Source: Epsilonproteobacteria bacterium tcs-49 (lineage in GTDB: Bacteria > Campylobacterota > Campylobacteria > Campylobacterales > Sulfurovaceae). Taken from it: DNA of 61,856 bases. Position numbers and translations under genes: made by a program. The stretch covers positions 1 through 61,856 of the forward strand of contig LLYS01000013.1 in the NCBI GenBank assembly GCA_002049495.1, given 5' to 3'. Of the stretch, positions 52,178 through 61,615 are shown one piece after another; the first letter of the stretch is position 1; each line of letters begins with the position of its first letter. The notes under the pieces are model-generated. The model searched no databases. It was not told where the DNA came from and worked only from the letters and a program-made list of their open reading frames with translations.

Positions 52178-53506
52178 ATGCAGCAAACCCAACCCAACAA
52201 TGCGAGGCCAAACCCCGCACCGCTCAATATCGTCGCAAACTTTATCAACAAAGAATCACTCAGTGGTATCGTTTTGTTTGTCGCCACCGTCGCCGCGATC
52301 ATCGTCGCCAACTCCTCTTTGGGACAGGCATACTACGATCTGTGGCACACCCCTTTGGGGATCACTTTCGGAGATATCAACATCTCCATGACCCTGACCT
52401 ATTGGATCGATGACGGATTGATGGCGCTGTTTTTTCTCATGGTCGGCCTTGAGATCAAACGGGAGCTGCTTTACGGGGAGCTTTCCTCCTTTAAAAAGGC
52501 TTCCCTGCCCATCTTTGCCGCCATCGGGGGGATGGTCGTCCCGGCGTTTATCTACTTCCTTTTCAATCCAAACGGAGAAGCGAGTAACGGTTTCGGTATC
52601 CCTATGGCCACCGATATCGCCTTTGCGCTGGGAATTTTGATGCTTCTTGGGAAGAAGGTGCCGATCCAGCTTAAAATCTTTCTCGTTTCCCTGGCCGTCG
52701 TCGACGACCTCGGAGCCGTACTTGTGATCGCGATCTTTTACACCGATACGGTCAGCATCAACTATATGTTCGCTTCCCTGGGGGTTTTGTTTTTACTGTT
52801 TTCACTCAACCGCTTCGGCGTAAAAAGCTTAATCCCCTACCTGCTTTTGGGGGCGGTACTGTGGTTTACCATTCACGGCAGCGGTATGCACGCCACCATC
52901 GCCGGGGTTTTGCTGGCGATGTTTGTCCCCATCAAATCCAAAGTGGGCGATCTGTACTTCGTAGAAAAAACGAAAAAGGCGCTCAACGCTTTCCACCACC
53001 ACAAGGATGAAAAACCGCTGCTGACACACAAGCAGCAAGACGCGCTGGAAGTGATCGGACGCAGCTACGAAAAGGTGCAAAACCCGCTGGTAAAACTTGA
53101 ACACAACCTGCACTCTTTCAGCGCCTTTTTTATCATGCCGCTGTTTGCCTTTTCCAACGCGGGCTTTGAAATCAATCTCGAAAGCATGGAACACACCTCC
53201 GTGATGCTTGGTATCGCCGCGGGGCTGCTCCTTGGCAAACCGATCGGGATCATGTTTTTTAGCGTACTGGCGATCAAACTGAAAATCGCGCAGATGCCTC
53301 AGGGGATGAATATGGTCTCCTTAGCCGGGGTCAGTCTGCTGGCGGGGATCGGCTTTACCATGTCGATCTTTATCGCCCACCTGGCGTTTATGGATGAAGC
53401 GATGATCGACAGTGCAAAATTTTCCATCCTGTGCACCTCCTTTACCGCGGCGATCCTGGGTATGATCATGCTGCTGGCAAGCACCAGAAAAGATGCCTTA
53501 AAATAA
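52178..53506 (+). CDS. nhaA: Na+/H+ antiporter NhaA
   Basis: A 442-residue inner-membrane antiporter exporting Na+ for protons. Twelve membrane segments are expected; FGIPMATDIAFALGIL and SLAVVDDLGAVLVIAI carry the Asp pair of the ion site. Family length normal. There is an inserted loop (about residues 260-330, KTKKALNAFHHHKDEKPLL and beyond) between segments, common in Campylobacterota NhaA. The ATG at 52178 has GAAGGAG upstream; an earlier in-frame ATG at 52139 is rejected. Fits a marine, sodium-rich habitat together with the channel downstream. Confidence 0.96.
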   Translation: MQQTQPNNARPNPAPLNIVANFINKESLSGIVLFVATVAAIIVANSSLGQAYYDLWHTPLGITFGDINISMTLTYWIDDGLMALFFLMVGLEIKRELLYGELSSFKKASLPIFAAIGGMVVPAFIYFLFNPNGEASNGFGIPMATDIAFALGILMLLGKKVPIQLKIFLVSLAVVDDLGAVLVIAIFYTDTVSINYMFASLGVLFLLFSLNRFGVKSLIPYLLLGAVLWFTIHGSGMHATIAGVLLAMFVPIKSKVGDLYFVEKTKKALNAFHHHKDEKPLLTHKQQDALEVIGRSYEKVQNPLVKLEHNLHSFSAFFIMPLFAFSNAGFEINLESMEHTSVMLGIAAGLLLGKPIGIMFFSVLAIKLKIAQMPQGMNMVSLAGVSLLAGIGFTMSIFIAHLAFMDEAMIDSAKFSILCTSFTAAILGMIMLLASTRKDALK

Positions 53507-53560
53507 CTGCAACACCCCTTTGATTTTGTGGTAAAATTCCGTTTAAAAACGGAGTTTGCC

Positions 53561-54340
53561 ATGAAACTGCAACCTTTTATCGAATCCAAGAGCTTTAAAA
53601 ACTTTATCACCGCTTTGATCGTATTTAACGGCGTCTTGCTCGGTCTTGCCACCTCCAAGGAGATTATGGCACGCTACGATACGCTGATCATCGCCCTGGA
53701 TACGCTCATCATCGCCGTTTTCACCGTAGAGATCCTCCTGCGCATAGCGGTGTATAAAGCCGCTTTTTTCAAAGATCCCTGGAGCCTGTTTGACTTTTTT
53801 GTCGTCGCCATCTCCCTCGTCCCGGCCAATGCGGGGCTTTCGATTTTGCGAATTCTTCGCGTACTGCGGCTTTTTCGCCTGCTTACCATCATTCCGCAGA
53901 TGCGCACCATTATCGCCGCGCTTTTGGGCGTCATCCCCGGGATCGCCTCCGTTTCCATGGTTTTGCTGCTTTTTTTCTACGTTTTTGCCATTATGGCGAC
54001 CAACCTTTTCGGCGGGGATTTCCCTCAGTGGTTCGGCACCCTGGGAGAATCGATGTATACCCTGTTTCAAATCATGACTTTGGAGAGCTGGTCTATGGGA
54101 ATCGCCCGCCCGGTGATGGAACTTTACCCCTACGCATGGATCTTTTTCGTGATCTATATCCTCATCGTTACCTTTATCATGGTCAATCTTTTCATCGGCT
54201 TGATCGTCGATGCGATCTTTACCATCAAAGATGAAGACAAACAGCAAGAGGGAGATGAACCGGCTACAAAGGCGCAGATAAACAATCTACACAATGAGGT
54301 ACAACGGCTCCAATCGATGGTGCAAAAACTTGAAAAATAG
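53561..54340 (+). CDS. Bacterial voltage-gated sodium channel (BacNav)
   Basis: A 259-residue single-repeat channel working as tetramer. S1-S4 at about 14-115; S4 has regularly spaced arginines R97, R100, R103 and R106. The pore P-loop has selectivity filter TLESWSM at 173-179, identical to NavAb of Arcobacter butzleri (from memory), indicating Na+ selectivity. S6 is about 193-222. The C-terminal tail ends in a coiled coil ([20 protein letters not shown]), as in NavAb and NaChBac. The ATG at 53561 has CGGAG upstream; a -10 TAAAAT lies at about 53532. It sits next to nhaA, so a sodium-handling pair is likely. Confidence 0.94.
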   Translation: MKLQPFIESKSFKNFITALIVFNGVLLGLATSKEIMARYDTLIIALDTLIIAVFTVEILLRIAVYKAAFFKDPWSLFDFFVVAISLVPANAGLSILRILRVLRLFRLLTIIPQMRTIIAALLGVIPGIASVSMVLLLFFYVFAIMATNLFGGDFPQWFGTLGESMYTLFQIMTLESWSMGIARPVMELYPYAWIFFVIYILIVTFIMVNLFIGLIVDAIFTIKDEDKQQEGDEPATKAQINNLHNEVQRLQSMVQKLEK

Positions 54341-54358
54341 CTTGTAGAATGCTATACT
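54330..54358 (+). promoter_or_regulatory. Promoter of the PAS-GGDEF-EAL gene
   Basis: TTGAAA at 54330-54335, 17-bp spacer and extended -10 TGCTATACT (TATACT at 54353-54358). The -35 lies inside the last codons of the channel gene. Confidence 0.75.
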
Positions 54359-54389
54359 CAAAATAAGAGAATTTATCAAAGAGTGATCC

Positions 54390-56444
54390 ATGGAAACAAA
54401 AAGCGCAGAAGAGCAGCAACTTATTCGCTATAAAACGATTTTCGACAAGGCCCCTATCGGCATTATGTACTATGACAGCGAGGGCAAAATCACCGAATGC
54501 AACGACTCCTTTGTCCAGATCATCGGCTCCTCAAAGGATGTTTTGATCGGGTTGAATATGTTTACAAGCCTCAAAGACGATGAGTTGCTCCATGCGATCA
54601 GACAATCGCTCAAGGGGCAAGATATCTTTTACCAAAACCGCTACCGCTCCGTCACGGCCGATAAGCAAAGCCACATCAAAGCCCACTTCAAAGGCTTGAA
54701 AGATGAGCACGACCGCGTAACGGGGATCGGCTTGATCGAAGATATCACCGAAACCACCAAGCTGTATAACAAAGCCAAGGAAAATGAACTGCGCTACCGG
54801 GCTCTTTTCCACGCCAACAAGGCCGTTATGCTGCTTATCGATCCGGACAACGGTACGATTCTCGCCTGCAACAAAGCGGCGCAAAAGTTTTACGGTTACA
54901 GCGAGGAGGAGTTGACGCAAAAAAAGATCCAGCAGATCAATGTGCTGCATCCCAGCGAAATCAACCAGGAGATGCAAGCGGCCAGGGAGGAAAAGCGCGA
55001 GCACTTCTTTTTCAAACACCGCTTAAAAGACGGTACGATCAAAGATGTGGAAGTGGTTTCGGGTCCTTTTGAGCAGCAGGGAAAAACCCTGCTTTATTCC
55101 ATTATCCACGACGTAAGCGATAAAAAGAAGATTGAGCAAAAGCTCAAACACCTCTATCTGCACGACTCCCTGACCGACCTGCCCAACCGCAACTTCCTGC
55201 ATGAAATCCTGCAGCGCTCCATCAAGCATGTGGATGACGGGGAGACCAAGCTCGCCGTGTGCTTTTTCGATCTGGATAATTTTAAAAACATAAACGATGT
55301 TTACGGCCATGAAGTGGGAGATCAAATCATCCACAAAGCCGCGTGGAGGTTGGAAAAACACGCCTCTTTACACAATACCCTTGCCCGCGTAGGCGGTGAC
55401 GAATTCGTTTTGGTACTGGAGGGGATGGATGATCTGGACCTGATTACGATGAAGATCCGCGAAATTTTGAAAGACTTTGAAAAGCCCCTGCATATAGAGG
55501 ATACGGAACACTTTATCAGCACCAGCGTCGGCGTCAGCGTTTACCCTGACGACAGCAAAGATGCCAAAGAGTTGATCAAGTACGCCGATATGGCGATGTA
55601 CCGGGCCAAAGAGAGCGGAAAAAACACCTTCAGCTTTTACCAGGAGGAGATGACGGAGAAACTTTTTGAAAAGATGCTGATTGAGAGCAACCTGCGCAAA
55701 GCGATCGACAATGAGGAGTTTACGGTCCATTACCAACCCCAGATCGACCTTAAAAGCGGTACGATAACGGGCCTTGAAGCGCTCGTACGCTGGCAGCATA
55801 GCGAGATGGGGCTGGTCTCCCCGGCAAAGTTCATCCCCAGTGCCGAGGATACGAAACTGATCATCCCCCTGGGCGAATATGTCCTGCGCAGATCCTGTGA
55901 ACTGCTCAAGCGGTGGCACGACCGGGGACTATACGGCGGTGTCGTGGCGGTCAACGTCTCGGGTATCCAGCTTGAATACAGCGATTTCGTAAAAACGGTG
56001 AGAGAAGTATTGGAAACAACGGGGCTACACCCCCGACAACTCGAACTGGAGGTCACCGAATCAACGCTGATGTGGAATAAAGAGTTGTGGATTCAAAAGC
56101 TGACCGCGCTCAAAGAGTTGGGGATCACCCTCTCTATCGATGATTTCGGTACGGGATACTCCTCGCTGAGCTATCTGCATAAACTGCCCATCGACAAGCT
56201 CAAAATCGACCGCTCCTTTGTTTTTAACCTGCCCGCTGACAGGGACGCCAGGGTACTGACCGACTCGATCATCGCGCTGTGCGACAGTATGGGATTGCGC
56301 ACGATCGCCGAGGGGATCGAAACGAAAGAGCAGGCACGCTATCTGGTAGAAAAAAAGTGTGAAGATGCGCAGGGGTTTTACTTTAGCAAGCCGCTGCCCC
56401 CCGAAGAGGTGGAGGGACTGCTTGCAAAACGGTTTTCGTTTTAA
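54390..56444 (+). CDS. PAS-PAS-GGDEF-EAL c-di-GMP protein
   Basis: A 684-residue cytoplasmic protein. Two PAS domains (about 10-125 and 138-255; MYYDSEGKITECNDSFVQI and CNKAAQKFYGYSEEEL) lead to a GGDEF domain (about 260-425) with an intact GGDEF at 335-339 (RVGGDEFVLVL). The EAL domain (about 432-675) has EALVRW at 463-468 and DDFGTGYSS. Both active-site motifs are intact, unlike the 37840 protein, so it could make or degrade c-di-GMP depending on the PAS input. No receiver or membrane segment. Single gene with its own promoter; its stop abuts the next gene stop (palindromic TTAATTAA). Confidence 0.94.
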   Translation: METKSAEEQQLIRYKTIFDKAPIGIMYYDSEGKITECNDSFVQIIGSSKDVLIGLNMFTSLKDDELLHAIRQSLKGQDIFYQNRYRSVTADKQSHIKAHFKGLKDEHDRVTGIGLIEDITETTKLYNKAKENELRYRALFHANKAVMLLIDPDNGTILACNKAAQKFYGYSEEELTQKKIQQINVLHPSEINQEMQAAREEKREHFFFKHRLKDGTIKDVEVVSGPFEQQGKTLLYSIIHDVSDKKKIEQKLKHLYLHDSLTDLPNRNFLHEILQRSIKHVDDGETKLAVCFFDLDNFKNINDVYGHEVGDQIIHKAAWRLEKHASLHNTLARVGGDEFVLVLEGMDDLDLITMKIREILKDFEKPLHIEDTEHFISTSVGVSVYPDDSKDAKELIKYADMAMYRAKESGKNTFSFYQEEMTEKLFEKMLIESNLRKAIDNEEFTVHYQPQIDLKSGTITGLEALVRWQHSEMGLVSPAKFIPSAEDTKLIIPLGEYVLRRSCELLKRWHDRGLYGGVVAVNVSGIQLEYSDFVKTVREVLETTGLHPRQLELEVTESTLMWNKELWIQKLTALKELGITLSIDDFGTGYSSLSYLHKLPIDKLKIDRSFVFNLPADRDARVLTDSIIALCDSMGLRTIAEGIETKEQARYLVEKKCEDAQGFYFSKPLPPEEVEGLLAKRFSF

Positions 56445-56849
56445 TTAACTTTTTTGCTGTTTTCGGAAGAGGTGGTAGTTTTCCAACTCCAGCATCTCTT
56501 CGACGTAGTCGTTGACGCATTTGCTGCAATCGGTCCAGATACCGGAAGGCAGCCGCACTTCCAGCTTCTCCTTCTCTCTGAGCTTAATAATCTTTTTGGG
56601 TGTCAAAACCTTTGTCACCGGTGAAAAGTCAACCTTGGTCAAATCGATATCGTTTTTATAAAAAAGCGTTTGCTGTTTGAACCGTCCCCACCCCGGGATA
56701 CCGTCCTCGTCGTAGGGAACCTCGTGGCCGTTTTTAAACGTCACCATCATCTTGTAGTAACTATCTTTGAAAACTTCGCTTACCTTTCCCGGTCCGAAAA
56801 CCAGGCCGTAAACTTTGTCGCCTTTACTTACTTTGTCAAAGTATGCCAT
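56445..56849 (-). CDS. Conserved hypothetical protein with SH3-like start
   Basis: A 134-residue soluble protein. MAYFDKVSKGDKVYGLVFGPGKVSEVF and the following VTFKNGHEVPYDEDG look like a small beta-barrel (KOW/SH3-like) module; the second half contains a CSKC pair and KLEVRLPSGIW. I recognise no named family. A gene pair with the DUF1538 gene is not obvious, as 52 bases separate them. The start lies within the ordinary reading frame, AAAGGAT upstream in the minus strand. Confidence 0.7.
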   Translation of the reverse strand: MAYFDKVSKGDKVYGLVFGPGKVSEVFKDSYYKMMVTFKNGHEVPYDEDGIPGWGRFKQQTLFYKNDIDLTKVDFSPVTKVLTPKKIIKLREKEKLEVRLPSGIWTDCSKCVNDYVEEMLELENYHLFRKQQKS

Positions 56850-56901
56850 TTTCTAATCCTTTGCACAGACTTTAGTAATTATAACGAAAAAGGAGAGCCT
56901 T

Positions 56902-58851
56902 TTAACTATCCTCTTTCAAGTTTTCGTTTTTTTCAAAAATATCCTGCTGCCGCAGTGAAATTCCCTTCATATGCGTTAACGGGAAAGAAAATGCGATCCC
57001 GTCTCCGGTGGTGGTAATGTGCAAGCGGTGGATAATGCTTTTGATCACTCCGCTGACCAAACTTTCGGGCAGGATAAACAGTAAGATCGCATCGCTTACT
57101 TCGTAGTTCATACGGTAAAAGTTATCCATCTCACTCAGTCCCATCCCTTCGCCGTCAAGGATCGTCACCCCCGAAGCTCCGGCATCGCGTGCGGCGTGCA
57201 AAGCGTCTTCCTGCTTGTCTTTGGGGACGATGATCACCACGGCGTTAAAAGCCAGCGTCAGGGAGTGGGTGTGTTCGGTACTGCCGTCGACGTTAACCGT
57301 GGAGAGTTTCATATCCTCCACGCCGATACCTTTAAGCGCACCTTCGACCTTGTGCTTCGCCTCAATTTCACTGTCTGATTTGACCCCGAGTTTTTCGGTT
57401 ATGATACCGTAAAGCATCACCGTAATCATGGGGAAAAGCGAAGCAAAGGCGATCAAACCGAATCCGTCTATCAGCGGACTTCTGCCGTCGATATTGGTCG
57501 CCAGCCCGATCCCCAGCGCCGCAACAAGCGGTACGGTCACGGTGGAGGTGGTGACCCCGCCGCTGTCGTAGGCAACGGGGATGATATATTTGGGGGCAAT
57601 AAAGGTCAGCGCGATAACGATCATATACCCGACAATGATATAGTAGTGGATATGCCCGCCGTCAACGATACGAAACGCCCCCAAAGCGATACCGATGGCG
57701 ACCCCGCCGGCGACAAAGAAGCGCAGCACGAAATCGTTAATCTTGCCATCACTGATCTCTTTTGATTTTTTCGCAATCGCCATGAGCGCGGGTTCGGCCA
57801 TAGTGGTGGAAAACCCGATCGCAAAGGCAAACGCGTAGATAAGCAGCGTAGAGTTTTGCTGCGTCAGTTGAAACGCCATGGTTTCACCCAGACTAAACAG
57901 CCCCATCTCCAAACCGAGGATAAAAGCGTACAGCCCGATAATAACCATCGCAAAACCGAAGATAACGCTTTTGAGATCCTCGATCTGCTTTTTGATCACC
58001 CCGTATTGAAAAAAGAGGATAATCGCCAAGATAGGCAAAACGTCCCCGACAACGCCGATAATCCCGCGCATTATACTCTCGGCACTGATATCGGTGGGGC
58101 TTGAGGGAGCCGTTTGCATCACCACGTCAGCCACCTCTTTGGCTTCAACCATGTTATAGACGGCGATCCCGTAAACCTGGACGAAAATCATAGGCGTCAA
58201 GGAGGCAAAGGCGATAAGCCCGAAACCGTCGATGACGGGGTTGCGGCCTTTGATACTTGAAGCAAGCCCGATCCCCAGTGCCGCAACCAGCGGTACGGTC
58301 ACGGTGGAGGTGGTTACGCCCCCAAGGTCATACGCAAGCCCCACGATCTCGTTGGGAGCAAAGAAGGTGGTCCCCACAACCAGAAAATACCCCGCGATAA
58401 TATAGTAGTGGATGGGGTGGCCCTTGATGATGCGGTACACCCCAAGCAAGATGGCAAACCCGACCGCGAAGGCGACGACAAAGCGCAGCACCGTCGCATC
58501 GATCCGCCCGCTGCTGATCGCCGCCGCTTTCTCTGCGATGACCACCAGCGCGGGTTCGGCGATGGTGGTACCAAAACCGATCATAAACCCGAAAAACAAA
58601 ATCCAGTAAACAGAACCGTGGCCGGCAAAATCTTTGGCAAGCTTCTCCCCTACGGGAAAGATCCCCACTTCAAGCCCCAGCAAAAAGATCGCCAGCCCCA
58701 CGCCGACGATAAACAGACCGATGGAGGTCCCGACCCAACCTTCGGGGACCGCCTGGATAACCGCAAGTTGAAAAAACAAGATCACTACGATGATAGGAAT
58801 CAGATCACGAAACGATTCCCTCAGCAGTTTCAAAAAAAAGTGTAACTGCAC
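56902..58851 (-). CDS. DUF1538 duplicated membrane protein with PII-like C-terminal domain
   Basis: A 649-residue integral membrane protein made of two DUF1538 repeats (about 1-235 and 255-490): each has GFGTTIAEPAL or GFSTTMAEPAL, YDLGGVTTSTVTVPLVAALGIG or the matching YDSGGVTTS, and INGFGLIAFAS-like segment. After the second repeat comes a ~120-residue soluble domain (about 525-640) with VVIIVPKDKQEDALHAARDAGASG and GEGMG, which resembles PII-like nitrogen regulator folds. The architecture suggests a transporter or channel gated by a small-molecule sensor. Substrate unknown; DUF1538 has no established function that I can state. Confidence 0.85.
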   Translation of the reverse strand: MQLHFFLKLLRESFRDLIPIIVVILFFQLAVIQAVPEGWVGTSIGLFIVGVGLAIFLLGLEVGIFPVGEKLAKDFAGHGSVYWILFFGFMIGFGTTIAEPALVVIAEKAAAISSGRIDATVLRFVVAFAVGFAILLGVYRIIKGHPIHYYIIAGYFLVVGTTFFAPNEIVGLAYDLGGVTTSTVTVPLVAALGIGLASSIKGRNPVIDGFGLIAFASLTPMIFVQVYGIAVYNMVEAKEVADVVMQTAPSSPTDISAESIMRGIIGVVGDVLPILAIILFFQYGVIKKQIEDLKSVIFGFAMVIIGLYAFILGLEMGLFSLGETMAFQLTQQNSTLLIYAFAFAIGFSTTMAEPALMAIAKKSKEISDGKINDFVLRFFVAGGVAIGIALGAFRIVDGGHIHYYIIVGYMIVIALTFIAPKYIIPVAYDSGGVTTSTVTVPLVAALGIGLATNIDGRSPLIDGFGLIAFASLFPMITVMLYGIITEKLGVKSDSEIEAKHKVEGALKGIGVEDMKLSTVNVDGSTEHTHSLTLAFNAVVIIVPKDKQEDALHAARDAGASGVTILDGEGMGLSEMDNFYRMNYEVSDAILLFILPESLVSGVIKSIIHRLHITTTGDGIAFSFPLTHMKGISLRQQDIFEKNENLKEDS

Positions 58852-59054
58852 CTTTATCTCTCCTTATCTCTTATTCAAAGCGCCCATCTTCACAAACGCA
58901 CATTTTCAGGGTATTATACTCCTTTAAATGTAGGAAATATGTAGCCCGGGGCACTTTTATTGTTTAAGGAATTATATCTTGTATAGAGTTCAATACGGAT
59001 TAATTTTCATGTAAGAAATGAAGGAGAAGTTACATTTTGTCGCTTTTTATAAAA

Positions 59055-59093
59055 CGGGACGCGGATGAGACTTAAAAAAGGTCCGCGTGCCCG
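59055..59093 (-). terminator. Terminator overlapping the cheR stop
   Basis: On the minus strand CGGGCACGCGGA pairs with TCCGCGTCCCG (11 bp with a single-base bulge), the loop holds the cheR stop codon, and the stem is followed by TTTTATAAAAAG. It ends the receptor-cheB-cheR operon. Confidence 0.7.
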
Positions 59094-59857
59094 AAATATA
59101 TCGATTTCGATCCATCTTTGAGCATACTTTCAAGCAACTCTTTGACCCGCTTTTTCGTCCCGTGGTCAAAATAGATCAGCATATTGCGAGAAAAGATATA
59201 ATCAAATTTGCCGAGCCGTTTAAATTCGGGGTCGAAAACATTTATTACCCGCATACTTGCCTGCGCCTTAACCGTTTCATCCAAACAGTACAGATCGTTG
59301 TTCGGGGTGAAGTATTTTTGCTTGAGTTCATAGGGGGTTTTGCGCAAACTCTTTTCGCGATAGCATGCCCGCCGCGCAAACTCGATGGCGTGGGCGTTGA
59401 TGTCGATTCCCGTAATATGAAACTTATCCGGGGCCACTCCTGCTTCCAAAAGCTCCATGGCGATAGTATAGGGCTCCTCTCCCGTAGAACCGGGGGCGCA
59501 CAAAATATCTACCCGGCCGTAATCGTTTTTAACCTCGGCGACCAACTCTTTGATCTGCCCCATCTCCCGGAAAAAGTAGGTTTCGTTGGTTGTAAGCGCA
59601 TCGATGAGTTCCTGCTTCAACGCTCCGTCTCTTTCAAGCTGTTCGATACACTCCGCGATCGATTCCAAACCGTTATTGCGGGCGAAATTGGAAACCTTGT
59701 TTTTAAAGATCGACCTCTTTTCGCCAAATTCGATCCCGGTTTGCTCCTTGAATACCCGCATCAAACGGTCGAGGTTTTCAAAGTCACAAACGGGTTTGGG
59801 CAGCTCCGTAGCAGTTGTTTTGACTACGGGGTCCTCACTTTTGAAAAAATTAAACAT
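59072..59857 (-). CDS. cheR: Chemotaxis protein methyltransferase CheR
   Basis: A 261-residue SAM-dependent methylase that adds methyl groups to receptor glutamates. The helical N-terminal domain (about 25-85) precedes the Rossmann domain; NETYFFRE is the CheR-specific motif and CAPGSTGEEPYTIAM binds SAM. It is two bases after cheB in an operon with the CZB chemoreceptor. A possible leader before residue 20 (MFNFFKSEDPVVKTT) is short. The C-terminal pentapeptide-binding part is present and of normal length. Confidence 0.96.
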   Translation of the reverse strand: MFNFFKSEDPVVKTTATELPKPVCDFENLDRLMRVFKEQTGIEFGEKRSIFKNKVSNFARNNGLESIAECIEQLERDGALKQELIDALTTNETYFFREMGQIKELVAEVKNDYGRVDILCAPGSTGEEPYTIAMELLEAGVAPDKFHITGIDINAHAIEFARRACYREKSLRKTPYELKQKYFTPNNDLYCLDETVKAQASMRVINVFDPEFKRLGKFDYIFSRNMLIYFDHGTKKRVKELLESMLKDGSKSIYFGHADLF

Positions 59858-59859
59858 TG

Positions 59860-60420
59860 TTATACAAACCTTTGTATCTCGTCAATAATCCCGTCAAGAT
59901 GCAGATCCTTCGCTTCGGGGACCAGCTCCTTGGCTCTACAGGGCATCCCGAATACGATCGCCGACTCACAGCTCTCGGTAAGCGCACGCCCGCCGTTTTG
60001 CGCGATAGCCTGCATCCCCGCCGCCCCGTCGCTGCCGATCCCGGTCAGGATGATCGAGAGTACTTCAACCTCCTGGCAAAGGGGTGCGATGGAGAAAAAC
60101 AGTTTATCGATATTGGGGTTGTAATCCAACGCCCCGTTTTGTCTAATACTGCTTTGCAGCATTCCGTTTTTAAAGTGTAGCATACATAGGCTTGAACATA
60201 TATAAACGTTGCCCCTTTGCAGCACTTCCCCGTCGGCCAACTGCTGCAGGGGCAGAGGACTGACCGATGCCAAACGCTTGACAAAACTGGGAATATACTG
60301 ATTGTCCATATGCTGGGCGATAACGATGGCTGCGCTGCTGTGGTGCGGAAGCGCTTTGACGATCTTTTCTATATGTTTGGGACCGCCGGTGGAAGCCCCG
60401 ATTACTACCAGTTTAGTCAG
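59860..60420 (-). CDS. cheB: Chemotaxis methylesterase CheB, receiver-less, no canonical start
   Basis: A ~186-residue CheB catalytic domain that removes receptor methyl groups. Catalytic triad: Ser in GASTGGP (S10 from the proposed start), His in IAQHM (H37), Asp in [10 protein letters not shown] (D131). It has no N-terminal receiver, which matches Campylobacter CheB. No ATG, GTG or TTG exists between the upstream stop and this Ser motif; the only near candidates are CTG at 60420 and 60411. An ATG further in (M38) would cut off the Ser, so a non-AUG start or a sequence error is implied. Overlaps the receptor gene end by eight bases. Confidence 0.88.
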   Translation of the reverse strand: MTKLVVIGASTGGPKHIEKIVKALPHHSSAAIVIAQHMDNQYIPSFVKRLASVSPLPLQQLADGEVLQRGNVYICSSLCMLHFKNGMLQSSIRQNGALDYNPNIDKLFFSIAPLCQEVEVLSIILTGIGSDGAAGMQAIAQNGGRALTESCESAIVFGMPCRAKELVPEAKDLHLDGIIDEIQRFV

Positions 60421-61522
60421 GTCGCCGCTCCACGGACTGTTTTCTGTTGGTTACAAATCCCTGATACAACTCTTCAAAGCCGCGGTCGCTGGATCTTTCC
60501 ACCTTCTCCATCGCTTCGATCGCTTTTTTATACTCTTTTTCCGTCCAGAGTTTGACCGCTTCATTGGCCTTTTCATGCACCGTCGCATGGTGTTCGCCGA
60601 CCGATTTGACCAGTGCGGGATCGCCGCTGATTTGCTGTTTGGCCTCTTGGAACCATTTGCCGAACGTACACTCATCCGCACCGATAAGCCTACTGTCGTC
60701 ATTGTTGATAAAGTAGTTATAGGCAAGGAGTTTAAACAGGATATGATCCAGCTTACCGTTGACGATGTTGGATTCATTGGTAATATTATCCGTAATCTCC
60801 GCGATACGTCCCGAATTGTAGATAACAAACTCCAACTCTTCAAAGAAGGAGCCCAGAAAACCGTTCATGCTATCGGTACGGTCCCGGAAATGTTCCGATA
60901 CCTCTTTAATCTCCGAAGTATTTTGCTTGAGCTGCCCGATACTGATCTCCACCTCCTGGGTCGCTTTCTGTGTCCGTTCGGCCAGTTTGCGCACTTCGTC
61001 GGCAACAACGGCGAAACCGCGCCCGTGCTCCCCGGCTCTGGCCGCTTCGATAGCTGCGTTGAGCGCCAAGAGGTTGGTTTGGTCCGAAATATCTTTGATA
61101 AGACTGATAATATCGCTGATAGAGGTAACGCTTTCGTTGAGTACGCCCGCACTGGTATCGAGGTTTTCGGCTTCTTTGGAGATATACTCCACCGCTTCGT
61201 TGATATCACTTTGGTCGTTTTTGACCTTATCGATCCTGCGCGAAGTACGACCGTTGAGATCCACCGCTTCGCTTAACTGCTCCACCACCTCTTCGGTGAC
61301 GGTTTTGGTAAATTCCACCCCGCCGCGGTAGGATTTTAATAGCAGTTGTATAATGTTTTCTATGGCGTATTCCTGATCGCTTTTTGCATCGGAGCCCGAG
61401 GATTCACTCTCCTGCTCCTCCAAGGCGCTTTCCAATTCCCGTATGCGGGCATGAAGCTGCTCATTCTCCTTTTCCAGCTTCAACACCCTTTGGCGATCCT
61501 GTCCATCGTTGAAAATACCCAT
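60413..61522 (-). CDS. Soluble chemoreceptor with C-terminal CZB zinc-binding domain
   Basis: A 369-residue cytoplasmic chemoreceptor. The N-terminal coiled coil (about 10-45) replaces membrane segments. The signalling hairpin is about 75-220 with the tip [34 protein letters not shown]-terminal CZB domain (about 250-330) has the zinc residues H260, C285 (DECTFGKW), H312 and H316 (HHATVHEKA); the spacing matches known CZB proteins (H-x~25-C-x26-H-x3-H). CZB domains sense zinc or, in some cases, hypochlorite. It is the first gene of the operon with cheB and cheR; AAGGAGGAG precedes the ATG. Confidence 0.94.
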   Translation of the reverse strand: MGIFNDGQDRQRVLKLEKENEQLHARIRELESALEEQESESSGSDAKSDQEYAIENIIQLLLKSYRGGVEFTKTVTEEVVEQLSEAVDLNGRTSRRIDKVKNDQSDINEAVEYISKEAENLDTSAGVLNESVTSISDIISLIKDISDQTNLLALNAAIEAARAGEHGRGFAVVADEVRKLAERTQKATQEVEISIGQLKQNTSEIKEVSEHFRDRTDSMNGFLGSFFEELEFVIYNSGRIAEITDNITNESNIVNGKLDHILFKLLAYNYFINNDDSRLIGADECTFGKWFQEAKQQISGDPALVKSVGEHHATVHEKANEAVKLWTEKEYKKAIEAMEKVERSSDRGFEELYQGFVTNRKQSVERRPD

Positions 61523-61597
61523 CTTTCTCCTCCTTAGGCCCTAACTTTGTAGGTTTACCTATTGTATCACAAAAAGATCACATTAATACCGGAAAAA

Positions 61598-61614
61598 TGT
61601 CGAAATATTCGACA
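61598..61614 (-). terminator. Terminator of the right-edge chemoreceptor
   Basis: Perfect palindrome TGTCGAA-ATA-TTCGACA; on the minus strand it follows the chemoreceptor stop at 61616 and is followed by TTTTTCC, which is a rho-independent terminator layout. Confidence 0.8.
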
Positions 61615-61615
61615 C

